From Metopolophium dirhodum (lineage: Eukaryota > Arthropoda > Insecta > Hemiptera > Aphididae), in assembly GCF_019925205.1 (NCBI RefSeq), contig NC_083566.1, positions 23,374,001 through 23,438,000 on the forward strand: a DNA stretch of 64,000 bases. The letters are read 5' to 3'. Positions 37,651-49,700 of this stretch are shown one piece after another. How positions within the stretch are numbered: position 1 is the stretch's first letter; each line of letters opens with the position of its first letter. The position numbers and the translations under genes are program-made. The notes under the pieces were generated by a model. The model was not told the DNA's origin, did not search any database, and saw nothing but the letters and a program-made list of their open reading frames with translations.

Positions 37651-39966
37651 CGCCAATGCCTCGTGGATCCTACCGACAAGCGAACAGTCACCTGTGCAGT
37701 GACTATGTCGGCCCCCCCGAGCGCTTCGCTTTTCACCGTCGTACGTTCCCGTGACTGGGATATTCTGCTGCAGGAATTTCCAAGCGTGACCCGTGAGTCA
37801 CCCGTGCCACAGACCTTTCGTCACGGAGTCGAGCACGTGCTCAATACGACGGGCCCACCCCTTTTCGCCCGCCCGCGGCGACTGCCGCCCGACCGACTCA
37901 ACATCGCACGCCGCGAGTTTGACCTCATGCAGAAGCAGGGGATCTGTCGACCGTCATCCAGTGCTTGGGCGAGTCCCTTGCTCTTGGTGCCCAAGAAGGA
38001 TGGTTCATATCGACCGTGTGGGGACTACCGACGGCTCAACAACGTCACCGTCCCGGACCGGTACCCGTTGCCATACCTCCATGATTTTACGGCAAATCTC
38101 GCAAAGAAATCGATCTTTACGAAACTCGACTTAATGCGCGCGTATAACCAAATTCCGATCGCCGCCGCCGACGTGCACAAGACCACCGTCACCACACCTT
38201 TCGGACTCTTCGAGTTCCCAGTGATGTGTTTCGGCCTACGCAACGCGGCGCAGACCTTTCAGCGGTTAGTCAACTCGATTCTCGCTGGCCTGGAGTTCGT
38301 TTTCGCATACGTCGACGATGTGCTTATCGCGTCGGTGAGCGTGGAACAACACGTCGAACACGTTCGCACGGTTCTGGGACGTTTCGAAGAGTTCGGTATA
38401 GCAGTCAACCCGGCCAAGTGCGTTTTCGCCACGGACTCGCTCACGTTTCTCGGCCACGTCGTCGACGCACAAGGCCTGCGCCCCAATCCAGATAGCGCGA
38501 CCGCTATTCGCCAGTGGCCACAGCCAAAAACAAAAAAGGAGTTGCAACGTTTTCTTGGCTCGCTGAATTTTTACCATCGTTTCGTCGCGGGTGCAGCCAA
38601 AATGCAGGCGGCGCTATACGACATCGCTGCGGCAGTGAAAGGACGGGACGGCCCGCTCAGCTGGAACGACACAGCAAGGGAGTCGTTTCGACTTTGTCGC
38701 GAAGCACTCGCTGACACTACGCGCCTTTTTCACCCTCAGAGCGATGCGCCGTTACGCCTCAGCACGGACGCATCGAACATCGCCGTCGGGGCGGTTCTCG
38801 AGCAGCACGTCGAAGGGAGTTTGCAGCCGCTCGGTTTTTTCTCGTGCAAACTTTCTTGCACGCAGGCACAATACAGCACGTACGACCGCGAACTACTCGC
38901 GGCGTACCTCTCGGCCCGGCATTTCGTCCACTCAATCGAGGGGAGACCAACGACACTTCAAACGGATCATAGACCGTTGCTGTTCATGTTTTCGCAGAAG
39001 GAAGAAAAACTGATTGATCGCCAAGCCCGTCATATCGCGTTCCTGTCGCAATATTTTCACGAGATCGAGCACGTCAGTGGTAAGCGCAACACAGTGCCTG
39101 ACGTGCTGTCCCGGCTGGAGTTGGCGACTTTCGACGACGGGCTACCCGATCTCGACCAGTGGTCAGTCGATCAGGCCAATGACACGGAATTGCAAGACTT
39201 GCTCGTCGAGAAAACAGAATCTTCGTTGGAACTCGACGCACGGCATACCGCGAACGGACCCGTCTACTTCGACATCACGTACAATAGATCGAGGTTGTTC
39301 GTACCACAAAAACATCGGCGCACGGTCTTCACCACATTACACCGGCAGGCACACGGCATGGATCGGGAAATACGACAATGGGTCAGAACGTGCGTACAGT
39401 GCCAGAAAACCAAGGTACACAAGCACACGGCGACTCCGCTCGCACCGTTCGTATCACCAGATCGACGTTTCGGACACATACATCTAGACCTCGTCGGGCC
39501 ACTACCACCGTCGAACAACGCCAGGTACCTGCTTACCTGCGTCGATCGCTTCACTCGCTGGCCCGAAGCTTGGCCCGTCGATAACATGAACGCTCACACA
39601 GTTGCCACCACGCTCGTGATGAATTGGATCGCCCGTTTTGGAGTTCCTGATATTATCACTACAGACCAGGGACGGCAATTCGAGTCTGAACTAATGCAAG
39701 CCCTCAACACGGCTTTCGGGATGCAGCACGTCCGCACCTCGCCCTACCATCCGCAAGCGAACGAATTGGTCGAGCGGTTTCATCGGACACTTAAGGCAGC
39801 ACTTTCGGCACATGAGTCGCCGCATTGGTCACAGCACCTACCGATCAATCTCCTCGCGCTGCGCAATACGATCAAACCGGACATCGGATCGACCCCCGCC
39901 GAGCTAGTGTACGGGACCTCGTTGCGGTTGCCTGGCGACTTTTCCACTCAGCACCTCCTGAGGTAG
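37651..39966 (+). pseudogene. pol: Gypsy Pol: RT, RNase H, integrase
   Basis: The open frame runs about 770 codons. Residues below count from the GTG at 37663. The RT spans roughly 70-250 with catalytic Asp156 (KLDLMRAYNQ) and Y216-V-D-D219. RNase H follows with Asp369 (STDASNIAVGAVLEQ) and ends near DHRPLLFMF and GKRNTVPDVLSR. The integrase zinc site has H560, H564, C577 and C580; only 12 residues lie between H564 and C577, where about 30 is usual, so some 17-18 residues were lost in frame. The catalytic triad D609, D668, E704 keeps the D-x35-E spacing. The frame ends in TAG at 39964 after LVYGTSLRLPGDF, before the family's normal C-terminus. Confidence 0.93.
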
Positions 39967-40330
39967 GGTCACCCGATTTCGTCGCGACACTCAAGGCGTC
40001 CATGGCTAAGCTTCGATCTGCTCCCGGATCCAACCACGACCCGACTCGACGCGTTTTCGTACCGACGCAGCTGGACGTGGTCAGCCACGTATTCATCCGC
40101 ATCGATGCACATCGGGCGCCGCTTCAGCCTCGATACGAGGGGCCTTACGCCGTCTTACAGCGTCGGGAGAAGGACTACAAGCTGCAGTTGGATCACCGGA
40201 CGGCGTGGATATCGGTGGATCGTCTTAAACCAGCATTCGACCTGCGCGATGACCCGGTCATCGACCACTCATACGCCATGCAGTCCATCGACAGACCTTC
40301 GACTTCAAAATTTGTAAAACATTTTTCGTT
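39954..40330 (+). pseudogene. Gypsy integrase C-terminus, out of frame
   Basis: In another frame from pol, the sequence resumes the expected integrase tail: EVGSPDFVATLKASMAKLRS, then DVVSHVFIRIDAHRAPLQPR, then the GPY/F module YEGPYAVLQRREKDYKLQL and WISVDRLKPAF. A frameshift between about 39940 and 39966 therefore separates it from pol. The GPY/F module helps integrase bind DNA and multimerise in Gypsy elements. The frame runs on through the polypurine tract into the 3' LTR. Confidence 0.88.
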
Positions 40331-40339
40331 TTCTTCGTT

Positions 40340-40357
40340 GGGGGGGGGGGGGAGTAA
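40340..40357 (+). promoter_or_regulatory. Polypurine tract
   Basis: A run of 13 G followed by AGTAA directly precedes the 3' LTR. It is the expected primer site for plus-strand DNA synthesis. Confidence 0.85.
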
Positions 40358-40763
40358 TGTGGCGAACCACCACCACATAACTACCTCCCAGCGTCGATCA
40401 TCGTGTAAACGGTTGGTCACAATGGCTCCCGGCAGACGGCGATTACCGTGACTCGGCGGCCGCCTGTCTCGGCCTCTTCACCCAGTTCAGTTTTCGTCCT
40501 TACGTAACGCATCACCCTACGCTCTCGCTCTCTGCCACCGACTCTCATCTTTCTCGTAATATACCCCGTAACAAGTTCATCGTGACCGACCGCCACTTTT
40601 CTTGTTGCACTCGATTCAACGTCGCGACGTACTGTAAATCTCGACCTCTCATCAATATAAAAAGTATTTTATTCCAAATTAAACGTTTGTCGTTTTTTCT
40701 TAGAGTTAAGTTCGTCGTGGTTACGCAAGTAGCGACGACGTTGGAGGTTCTCTACTGATAATA
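40358..40763 (+). repeat. Gypsy 3' LTR, apparently end-truncated
   Basis: It starts TGTGG like the 5' LTR but the match stops at ...ACTGATAATA (40763). The last 14 bases of the 5' LTR (CGAGAACTTCCACA) are absent here. Confidence 0.85.
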
Positions 40764-41190
40764 AGTAAGCACGCGTGTATACTGTATTCGTGTAAGTTAA
40801 TTTCAGCATTCGGTGTCTACTTTTATCCCGGAAAAATAAAATTATCAATTTGTTGATTACTAGTAGGTACCTACTGGTTTTGATGTAATGTTATTATTAA
40901 CGCTTATATTGTTGAAGGTATGTAAAATATTTTTTTTATAATCCAAAAATTGTATTTATAACATAATGATAATTTCAATATACAGAAATGATAATTATTT
41001 ATTTAGATAGGGACCTTTATAAATTATATATTATGATTTATAATGGATACCGTTCGTCCGTTCAAATATAAAATGTACATTATTATTATGTAGATACCTA
41101 TAATATAATTTATATTTTGGTATTTTTAATAATAATATATAGCCATATGGCATATATTATAGGTAACGGAAAATATTATAGTTCTTAATA

Positions 41191-42072
41191 AAAAAAGGTG
41201 GAAAGTGGGTGTCGCTCTGCTGTACAGTAGGTTACAGATTGGTCACTGTAATGGATTGTGTTAAATTTGAATTCAATGATGTATTATCATTGTATAAGAA
41301 AAAAGATTCTGAGCGAAGACGGTAAACCAGTCTATGATATTACAAAGTATATATTATTATGATGATATTATTGTGAATAAAGCAATTTATATATAACTTA
41401 TTTACGTGGAACCTTGTTTTAAATTTGCAATTTTAGAAATAAAGGCTGAACATTTTATAAATTTTCAACCATAAAATAATTATTAAATTTTAAATTTGAT
41501 ATATTTTGTAAAAAATCAAACTTTAAATGATTATAAAAAAAATTGTGCATAGGTATTATGTAGATCTAGATTATGCTTTTTGGCACAATAAATAACATTT
41601 TATTGATATTTATAGAAAAAAAAAAACGAAAAAAATTGAAATTTTAAATTGTTCTTAAAACATCTCTAAACGAGTCAAAATAAATTTTGAAAATGTTATG
41701 TTGTATAAAAATAAGAATTTGAACATTCAGTCAAAATGTCATGTATCTACGGTCGTTTTAAATTAGAGGTACACCAAAAACCAAAATAGATTTTGTCAAA
41801 AACCAATATTGCGTAAAAATTTCCGTTTTTCCTTAATTTTTCTTTTGTTTTTTATGATGCTTTTGGAAATTACTGAGAAATTTTACTTTTTACTTCCCCC
41901 TAAAGTACCAACTATATTCACTTTCCGATCAGAAAAGATACTGTTGAAGAAAATCTAAGCACTTTTACTGTCCTAAAAGGTTAGGTTATTTTAAACACAA
42001 ATAAAAAATAATAAAAAAATAAAAAACACACATCATTGTAAAATCAATACATTCATCGCCCCGCTCAGAATC
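41191..42072 (+). repeat. Family A repeat, reference full-length copy
   Basis: This is the clearest copy of an unclassified dispersed family, 882 bp long. Left end: GGTGGAAAGTGGGTGTCGCT, CTGCTGTACAGTAGGTTACAG, TGGTCACTGTAATGGAT, a small hairpin around AATGATGTATTATCATT, then GATTCTGAGCGAAGACGG. Right end: ACACACATCATTGTAAAATC, AATACATTCATCGCCCC, CGCTCAGAATC. The 11-mer GATTCTGAGCG is subterminal on the left and inverted at the right terminus. The interior is AT-rich and non-coding. I could not assign a transposon class. Confidence 0.75.
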
Positions 42073-44728
42073 CAAGCCTTATCAGAAAAATGTATTTTAA
42101 AAATTAAAAATTCACTGAGCTTTAAAACAAAATTTAACGTAAAAACGTTAGAAAAATAAAAACAATTAACAATAATTAATTTCATATGGTACCCGATGTC
42201 CCGTGAGAGGCGTCACCGTTTTCGGCCAAAATTTACCCTTCCCTTTTCGACCAGAGTCACTTTTTGGTCAAAACTTACTGTTCCTTTTTTGGCCAGTACC
42301 TACAGTTTTCTTCAAAATTTACAATTATAACAGCCGTCCTTCTTAATAAAGTCTAAACAGATATTATATACATTATAAAAATTAAAAGTATCAACATTTT
42401 AAAAACACCTCGTGATGCAAAAAATGTGGACCGGCAACGACTAAATGAAACTTTGACCACCAATAATCACCTTAGACTCACTACCCTGACAAAAACCGTT
42501 TTTTTGTCGTTTTACCTAAATACTAAAAAAATTATTAAAAATCATGAGATTAATGAAAATAAAATGTTGAAAAGTCAAGATTTTCACAAAAATAAACCCT
42601 ATAAAATAACTATCTTCAATCGTAAAAATATAAAAAATAACTTTTGTCTGTGAGTATAATAAAAACAACAGATTTATGATATATTTATTATCTCACGAGA
42701 TATCGCAATGGGTAAATCCTCGAGGGACATCCTGTATATTCAATTATATAAATTCCCTAATTATAATACAAATATGAGTCTTATTTTATTTACTTAAAGC
42801 TAACGAGGAAGTAACACCCATTACAAATAAACATAAAACTATGGAAATATTCAAGGCTCGAGAGTGCGCTTTTGGTGAATTTATGAAATAAGTACTTACA
42901 GATAAAAACAATGAATAGATAAAGTAAAACTTGTTTTATGACACCATAAAAAATTAAGAATTATTTTAAAACAATACGAAAAATACATTTTTGTACAAAT
43001 ATTAAAGTTTTTATTTTTCATTAAAAAAAACCTGAAGTATATTTTCATAATTAAAAAAAATGTTAATGTAGACTAAAGGGTGAAACATACCGGAGGGGTT
43101 TCTGGGTGTTTTGTAGACCTATTATCTGCAGATTTATTTGTATTACTATTATTTGACCTGTTCATTGCCTAATTGGATTACATATTAACATTATTAAATC
43201 AACATTTTTTAAATAAACAAGTTAATTTGTGTAGTAAAAAATGAATAATGTAGTTATTATCCTGAAATTTATTTTAACATGGTTTTCTATTGTTGGTCTT
43301 TGTGGTGAATAATATTAAGTTATTACGAAATATTTCGTTGTTCCACCGACGTTCTTCAAACGGGAACTAGAAGCATTACTATATATTATGCATTTCATTT
43401 TTTAAATTATATTAATTCAGAATATACATTTTAAATCGTTAAATTGTGTACATAACCTGAAATTGGAACACGCTATTCGCTAATATTAATATATTACGAA
43501 GATAATAGTTGATAGTATTATTCATAGTACCTATTATTGTATAGTTCAATCAATATTCAATTGTTTGGTAGTTAAGTATACCTATTTATAATGAAGAAGA
43601 CTGATTAGTGATTACATTAAGGTGTAATTAGTTATGATTTGATTTTTCATATTGAAATTCGGTCTTATCAAACATTGTTTACATGGAATAGCCACAGTTT
43701 AAGTAATCAAGTCAGCCTCTATTTCCATATGCATATATTTTTATATTATTATGGCGGTAATGTATTATTCTATTAATGAAATGGTTGTTAGAACTAATTT
43801 TTGTTGACAATTAAAATATTATTATAATTTGATCATACCTATTATACTTGTATTACTTATTAATTTTTACTAACAATATAGTGATGTACCATAGACCACT
43901 ATGAATAGGTTCGTGTTATAATAATACGTATCATACATTCATACGGAATATAATAATCATTCATCAGATTAATTTTGTTTTAACAATCAATTTAGTATAA
44001 ACACTGGGGGGTACGTCGCTTGGGCAGCTGTAGTAAGTTATGCATGTATAGAAAGTTTTGTATAATGTATATAGTAGGTAGGTACTAATAATGAATAAAC
44101 ATTCTTTACGTATTGTTATAAAACTCAAAATGCTGATTTTTTCTCTATCCGGTGCTGTAAGTTCTAAAAATATAGAACGAAGTAAATTACAAATAGGTAC
44201 AAATAAAGTATTATCCAGATATGTAAATGTGATAAATTTACAATATAAAATTTTACTGATAAACAAATCTTAACTACTTTTGTTGACCACTAAAAATATT
44301 ATTGACTACTTAAATGTATTTTGATTGAATTAAAGGTACTAAATTAAAGGAACAAGATCTAAATTTTCGACTGCTGTCACTGTCTTGTTATCAGCTAACA
44401 GCAATCAGTTAATTTAAAAAAATTACCAATATTATTTTATTGCTAAATGTCATTAATTACATTAATACAAAGGTAACTAAACTATAGATTGCTATAATAT
44501 TTTGAAGAATTCGAAAAGTAACAGTTTTTACTTTTTCTGTTTTATATCAAGAAAATAGTAAGTATAAGGTATCATTTACACCAAGTTACGACTATTTTAT
44601 CACTTTTTTCCAATAAACCAACATTTTTTGTACGTGAATTCTCCATCTATACCTAATTATTACCCATAGTTCATAAAATATGTTTTATAGAAAATTACAT
44701 AATACATAATATAAGGTTCCTATTTTTG
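42073..44728. other. AT-rich non-coding stretch
   Basis: At 42213-42300 a unit like TTTTTGGCCAAAACTTACTG recurs about three times imperfectly. Otherwise there is no gene or recognised element. Confidence 0.5.
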
Positions 44729-44977
44729 GATTCTGATCGAGGGGAGAAATGCGTAGTATATTGAATTCAGATTGGTTTTACGATAAGATGTTTTTTTTTT
44801 TTTGATGTCCAGTCATCACGTTTGAAGTCAAATTTATTCAATCATTTTTGGTATCAATTCTTAGTAATTTTCTTAATAATATTGAAACATTTTGATTGTA
44901 TACTAAATGCTTGAAAAAAATACTAGGTTCCTCGTAAGTTGTTATTACAACAGTTAATGTTGAAAATACATAATCAC
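44729..44977 (-). repeat. Family A repeat, right-end fragment
   Basis: On the plus strand it opens with GATTCTGATCGAGGGGAG, then TATTGAATTCAGATTGG, TTTTACGATAAGATG and a T-run, matching the reverse complement of the family A right end. It is decayed, and its inner limit is unclear. Confidence 0.55.
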
Positions 44978-45757
44978 TAGGGTTCGAATTTGAAGGCAAA
45001 TGCCTTTCTTTTATTAATCATAATAGAAAAATAATTTTTATACAAAAATGTGTTTCATTTAATTTCTTAGACGATGGATGCATTTTTTTTGCCTTTTTAC
45101 TTATAAATGCCTTTTTTTGCCTTTTGTACTTATAAATGCCTTTTTTGTGTTTAATTTTCAGTTGATTTTATAATTTTAGACACAGCTTACGTATTATCGC
45201 TACAAATGGGTTTTATTCTTCGCAATATTTATCGATATCGTCTTATCGAGTATTTGGTATGGCCTTAAAATTACCCCTACACCTATTTAAAGATTAAGAT
45301 AATATGTTCGTAATGCGTAGATTCAAGATTGTTCGTCAGTCCGCCCCCGCATTCGTCGATCGCAATAATTGTCGTTCAATAATTTTTCCACGTGTTTATT
45401 TTATTCTATTTTTTTTTAATTATGCCAAAAGTTAAACAAAATCACAATTCTAAGTTGAAAAAGTATGTTTCAGAATTCGGTGAAAATATTTTTTCAACCG
45501 ATGGATTAATTTTATATTGTAAAATTTATGACGTCAAAGTGTCAAGTGAGAAATAATTCCATATTCAGCAACATATCGGAAGAGATAAACACAAAAATTC
45601 GCTTGCAAAAATTGAAAATAGTAAAAAAATCAGCCTTTTATTAATAAAAAATACCATTAAGTCAGATTTCAATTTGTGTAACGCGTTGGTTGCGGCAAAT
45701 ATCCCTATAAATAAATTGAATAATGACGTTTTTAGATCTTTTTTTATCAATCAGTGA
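44978..45757 (+). mobile_element. hAT element fragment, CGGBP1-like
   Basis: It begins near AGGGTTCGAATTTGAAGGCA (about 44978), a hAT-like terminus. The words AAATGCCTTTTTTTGCC recur through the next 150 bp, followed by a GC-richer leader and the coding remnant at 45422. No opposite terminus was found, so the 3' part is missing or decayed. Confidence 0.5.
45422..45757 (+). pseudogene. CGGBP1-like hAT transposase N-terminus
   Basis: From ATG at 45422, 112 codons in one frame read MPKVKQNHNSKLKKYVSEFG, then IFSTDGLILYCKIYDVKVSS, a stop, FHIQQHIGRDKHKNSLAKI, and LCNALVAANIPINKLNNDVF. This is the N-terminal pattern of CGG-triplet-binding-protein-1-like transposon proteins, with a BED/C2H2-type finger C-x2-C...H...H binding DNA. 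The second finger cysteine is Tyr here (CKIY), the TAA at 45554-45556 interrupts the finger, and the protein ends at 45757, well short of a full transposase. It is a dead copy; the family call rests on recall. Confidence 0.7.
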
Positions 45758-46177
45758 TTATTAATCACAGTTTTTTGTATAATTATAAATGTTTGAAGTT
45801 GGAATTTTAACAAAATTTAATGTACACACATAAACTAACATAAAAATATTTTTTCACAATTATAACAATTTTTTTGTAATATGTAATTCAAGATATTTTT
45901 AAAAATTGAACATTTTCTCCATTTCCTACCATCATTACCGTAATCACACGAACCTGTTTTCACCATTCTAGGTATACCTGTATTGACTTATACATTATAT
46001 ACAATATTTTTGGCTAGAACATTAGTTCAACCTACCAAATTAATAAAATAATACAAATAATATAAATGCGTATAAAACAAACAATTCTTTGATAAGTGAT
46101 GGATCCTATCAAACTGAACTCGGGACATCTGTACAGCGAAAGCAATTTCTCCAGTCTATATTTTTTTTGAATCTAGG

Positions 46178-46787
46178 TCTAGTGTTAGAAAGTCATGTGT
46201 TATAAGGTCAGATATTATAATATTAAGTGTCATAAAAATCAAATGTTATAAAATATATTTCTCATAAAAATCATATGTCATAAAAGTTATGTACCTATTA
46301 TAAAAATTACAGTAGATATAAAAAATTGAATTAACTATATATTATGTGTGAATTAAAATGTTAATGTTAAACAATTTAAAAAAAAGGAACAATTGTAAAA
46401 ATGTTTAAAATTTAAAATTTGAAACCATTGCTTTAAGAAATTCTTTTATATCATACTCAGGGTTCTGTTCCAATCGTTTACATATATTTTGTAGTCGGAT
46501 ATTTTGGTCGTTTGTATTTTTGGAAATGGACGTTGACTTTGTTATTAAGCGTTCTACGGTTACTTCTGTTTCTTGCAGAACTCTTTTTGTATTCCTCGGA
46601 TAACAAATAAAGATAACATTTAGCTAAAACGATTAAACGATAAGGAACATGTATGTATGTAGGTACTCTAATAATATTATATTATAACACATGATTTTTA
46701 TGAGAAATCCGTTTTATAACACATGGCTCTTATGAGACTTAAATTTATAACACTTGACTTTCTAACACATGACTTTCGAACACTTGA
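46178..46787. mobile_element. Mutator-like MITE with long inverted ends
   Basis: The left end TCTAGTGTTAGAAAGTCATG (46178 on) mirrors the right end, whose reverse complement from 46787 starts TCAAGTGTTCGAAAGTCATG. Imperfect inverted homology continues inward for about 100 bp through repeated words like ATGTGTTATAA and CTCATAAAAATCAT. No clear target duplication was found. The inside holds a MULE transposase scrap (46405-46575), which supports the Mutator assignment. Confidence 0.7.
46405..46575 (-). pseudogene. MULE transposase C-terminal scrap
   Basis: The minus strand reads QETEVTVERLITKSTSISKN, then RLQNICKRLEQNPEYDIKEF and LKAMVSNFKF before a stop. This resembles the end of FLYWCH-type MULE transposases, where R(L)..IC..Y....D...YLRAIAHN closes the protein. 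It is about 57 codons with no start. It lies centrally in the inverted-repeat element, as expected for an internally deleted autonomous parent. Confidence 0.5.
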
Positions 46788-49700
46788 CATAGTACCTATT
46801 TTTTTAAACTACGTTCGGTAATTCCAAAAGTAGGAGATTTTAGCTGTATTTTTTTTGTAAATGCCTTAATGAATATATATTTTAAAAGTGTCGTTGATAA
46901 AGAAAAAAGTTAATATAGGTACTCTGGTAGTTATCTTGACACGAAGTTAGCATCAAATAACAATTTATGAATATAAAACGAGCACACATAAAATAACAAA
47001 AACTAATATACCTCAGTACACATAATATATACAAGTTGTCCCACGAGGATTTACTAATTTAAAGTGAGAGTATTTGTATTTGTTTTGGAGTTTTCAAATA
47101 GTAAATCTTCTTGAGACGCGTATATTTACCTAATGTCATAATAAAAACAGATTGATTACAGATGAGAGAGTATAATTATTATACACACTTTGTTCATTTC
47201 GTTCCCAAATTAAAGTGTATTATCTAAGTACTATAAAAAAAAAATGAATGGACATTTGTATGGGGTTTGTAGACATGGACACTACAGAACCAATTAGAAC
47301 CAATAATTGTTCACACATATTCCTTGAGTTCGAAGAGTTTTCACAGATATTGCCCATCTCAGTCAAATTAGTTCACAAAGTGAGGCACTCCGATGCCGAT
47401 TTTCTCGTAAATTGATAGAGGAACATTATAATTGAGATACACCTATATGGCTATATATCACCGTATTTTATATTTGTTCCTTTTTTCACGGGCAACTTCG
47501 GGTTGGTTAAACATTCAGTATTATATATATTATCTATACACGTCAGAGCGCAATTATAGTCTTTGAAAAGAAAAAGTAATGTTATGGGGATATCGGTTTT
47601 ATTTTTCCAATTTCAATTTTTTAAATCGTAATTGACGATACACAGAATAGCTTTTATATTCTCCCGGTACATATATAACACACAAATCAGGTGAACAACG
47701 CTATTTTGAACTCTCTCGATAACGTATATGCGTGTATAAAAGCAGTTAATTAACCACGCTGGGTATTTAAAAAGCGCAAGGTGATCATAAATACTAGTCA
47801 TACCTACCTACTTGTTTTTTTCGTTATTATATCTATATGGATTTCTTTTCCTTTTATATTTATTTTTCTTAATTAAAATACAGACACAAAAGTTTCACAT
47901 CTGATTGATATCTGTGTTTTTATGTAAACATAACCATAAATCTATAAAACGTAAAACTTGTGACTTGTTATATCTAAACCGTATGATGTAACATGACGTG
48001 CTTTTAAGTAATATGCACTTGATGATGTGCTTGTTTTTGGAACTGTTAAAAACTAAATTTTATTTTATTTTTAAAAAAAGTATCATAATTGTATGATATA
48101 GGTAAAACGATTTTATTTATCTTTAAATTCATAATAGTGTAATACTCATCAAAAAATCGGTAAAAAATTCAAGTCTCAAATATGATTAATTGCAAAGTCA
48201 ATATCACTAATCAGGATGTATAGGTTATACGGGTGTAAGACATTTGTTCAAAAATAAACTATAGATAAATGTACGAACCAATATGAAACTAAATTTTTGT
48301 TACTTTAAATTTAAACAAGTATAAATAAATCAATATTTGCGAGATATAAACTAAAAGTAAATTAAAACATATGTATTATTTACTTTGACAAATTTAACGA
48401 ATCATATTACCTACATTTATTTAGTTAGTGTGTTGGAAATAATAGAACTCGAAATAATTTTAGTAAGATATATCATAGTTATAAAAGAATGAATGAAAAC
48501 ATAAATTAAGGCGGGCAAAATGATCCCTTGTAGCTAGTACGCATTGTACGCGGACGGAAATAAGTGAACTGCCGGAATTATGAAGAGAGTAAAATTATTA
48601 TGTTTGCATTTCGGCAACGGAAATAATTGTATTTTTGCTAGATTTTGACGAAATCTAATAAGAATAAGTTTAATTTTTCCACACAGAATATTAATGACAT
48701 TTTACAACCTCAACGAATTCACAAGCATCTTCAACAATTTTCACTTGTTATATCAATATATAAAAAATATACTGATATAATTTATAATTCGTACGCCAAG
48801 GTTCATATTTTACGACAATGAACAATAGTTTAATTACTTATAGAACCGTTTCCACATAAAATTAATTTTGGATTATGCCAAATCTTATTTATTTCTTTAT
48901 TTTTTGATACCAACACAAATTATTGGGATCGTAAGCAATCCTGATAGAGCTCTGGAGTTTATGCTAAAATAAACAGATTTTTCTACAGCCCCCTAAAACT
49001 GTTTTATTTTAGTTGTATAAATATTAGGTATGATACTATTGCATCATTGCATTAGGATAACTTTGTAAGATCATTTCTTGAATATTTCTACAACGTAATT
49101 TCTCGATCGAAAACAATTTTTGTACGTGTATTGCTCCAATTCCATTGATTTGTAAAATAGTAAGAACGTGATTTGCATAAGTTATAATAAAAAGAGAAAT
49201 TAAAGATTTATATAGGTCAAAAAAACTTTAATTTGTATAATATAGTCATCCATACCCATCAGGTTTTACAGTAGAAAATAATCTCTAACGCGTACTCCAC
49301 ACGACCTAGACATTTTGTCACTTTTCGATATTATTAAAACGCGTGTTAAATTAAATCGTGTATTAACAGCAATATTACTAGGTATTAAATTTTTTTTTTT
49401 AGTATTTAAAGATTGTTGTATTGATTATTTGGGTCCACTATCGTCGTTAATAGTTTCAAAATAAGTAAATCACGTACAACTCTTAACCGTATATGATAAG
49501 TGAATGTGAGGTATCCGGCTCAATGATTTAAATCACATATTGCACCTGGTTATATTTCTGAATGACCCCAAAAAACAATACATTTTTTTTTTATCAGATT
49601 TTCGTTATATCGTTTTGATAAGACTGCCCTCCAGTATAAATTTACTTAATAATTCGAAGAAATGAATTCGTGTTATGTGGTCCATTGAGATTTTTTTATA

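Larger units (their letters stand above)
35923..40763 (+). mobile_element. Ty3/Gypsy LTR retrotransposon, CsRn1-type
   Basis: LTR, tRNA primer site, gag, protease, RT, RNase H, integrase, polypurine tract and LTR follow in the canonical Gypsy order. The CHCC-type box in gag (C-x2-H-x9-C-x3-C) and a primer site starting TGGTGACC, as for tRNA-Trp, point to the CsRn1 clade. The LTRs differ by roughly eleven substitutions and a 4-bp gap by eye, suggesting a fairly recent insertion. An in-frame TGA, a frameshift and a short integrase deletion make this copy defective. No env-like frame is present. The GC content is strikingly higher than the host DNA. Confidence 0.95.

Noticed and set aside
36706..39584. 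Numerous 60-157 residue frames overlapping gag and pol on both strands
   Set aside because: All are shadows of the GC-rich gag/pol coding sequence and lack motifs.
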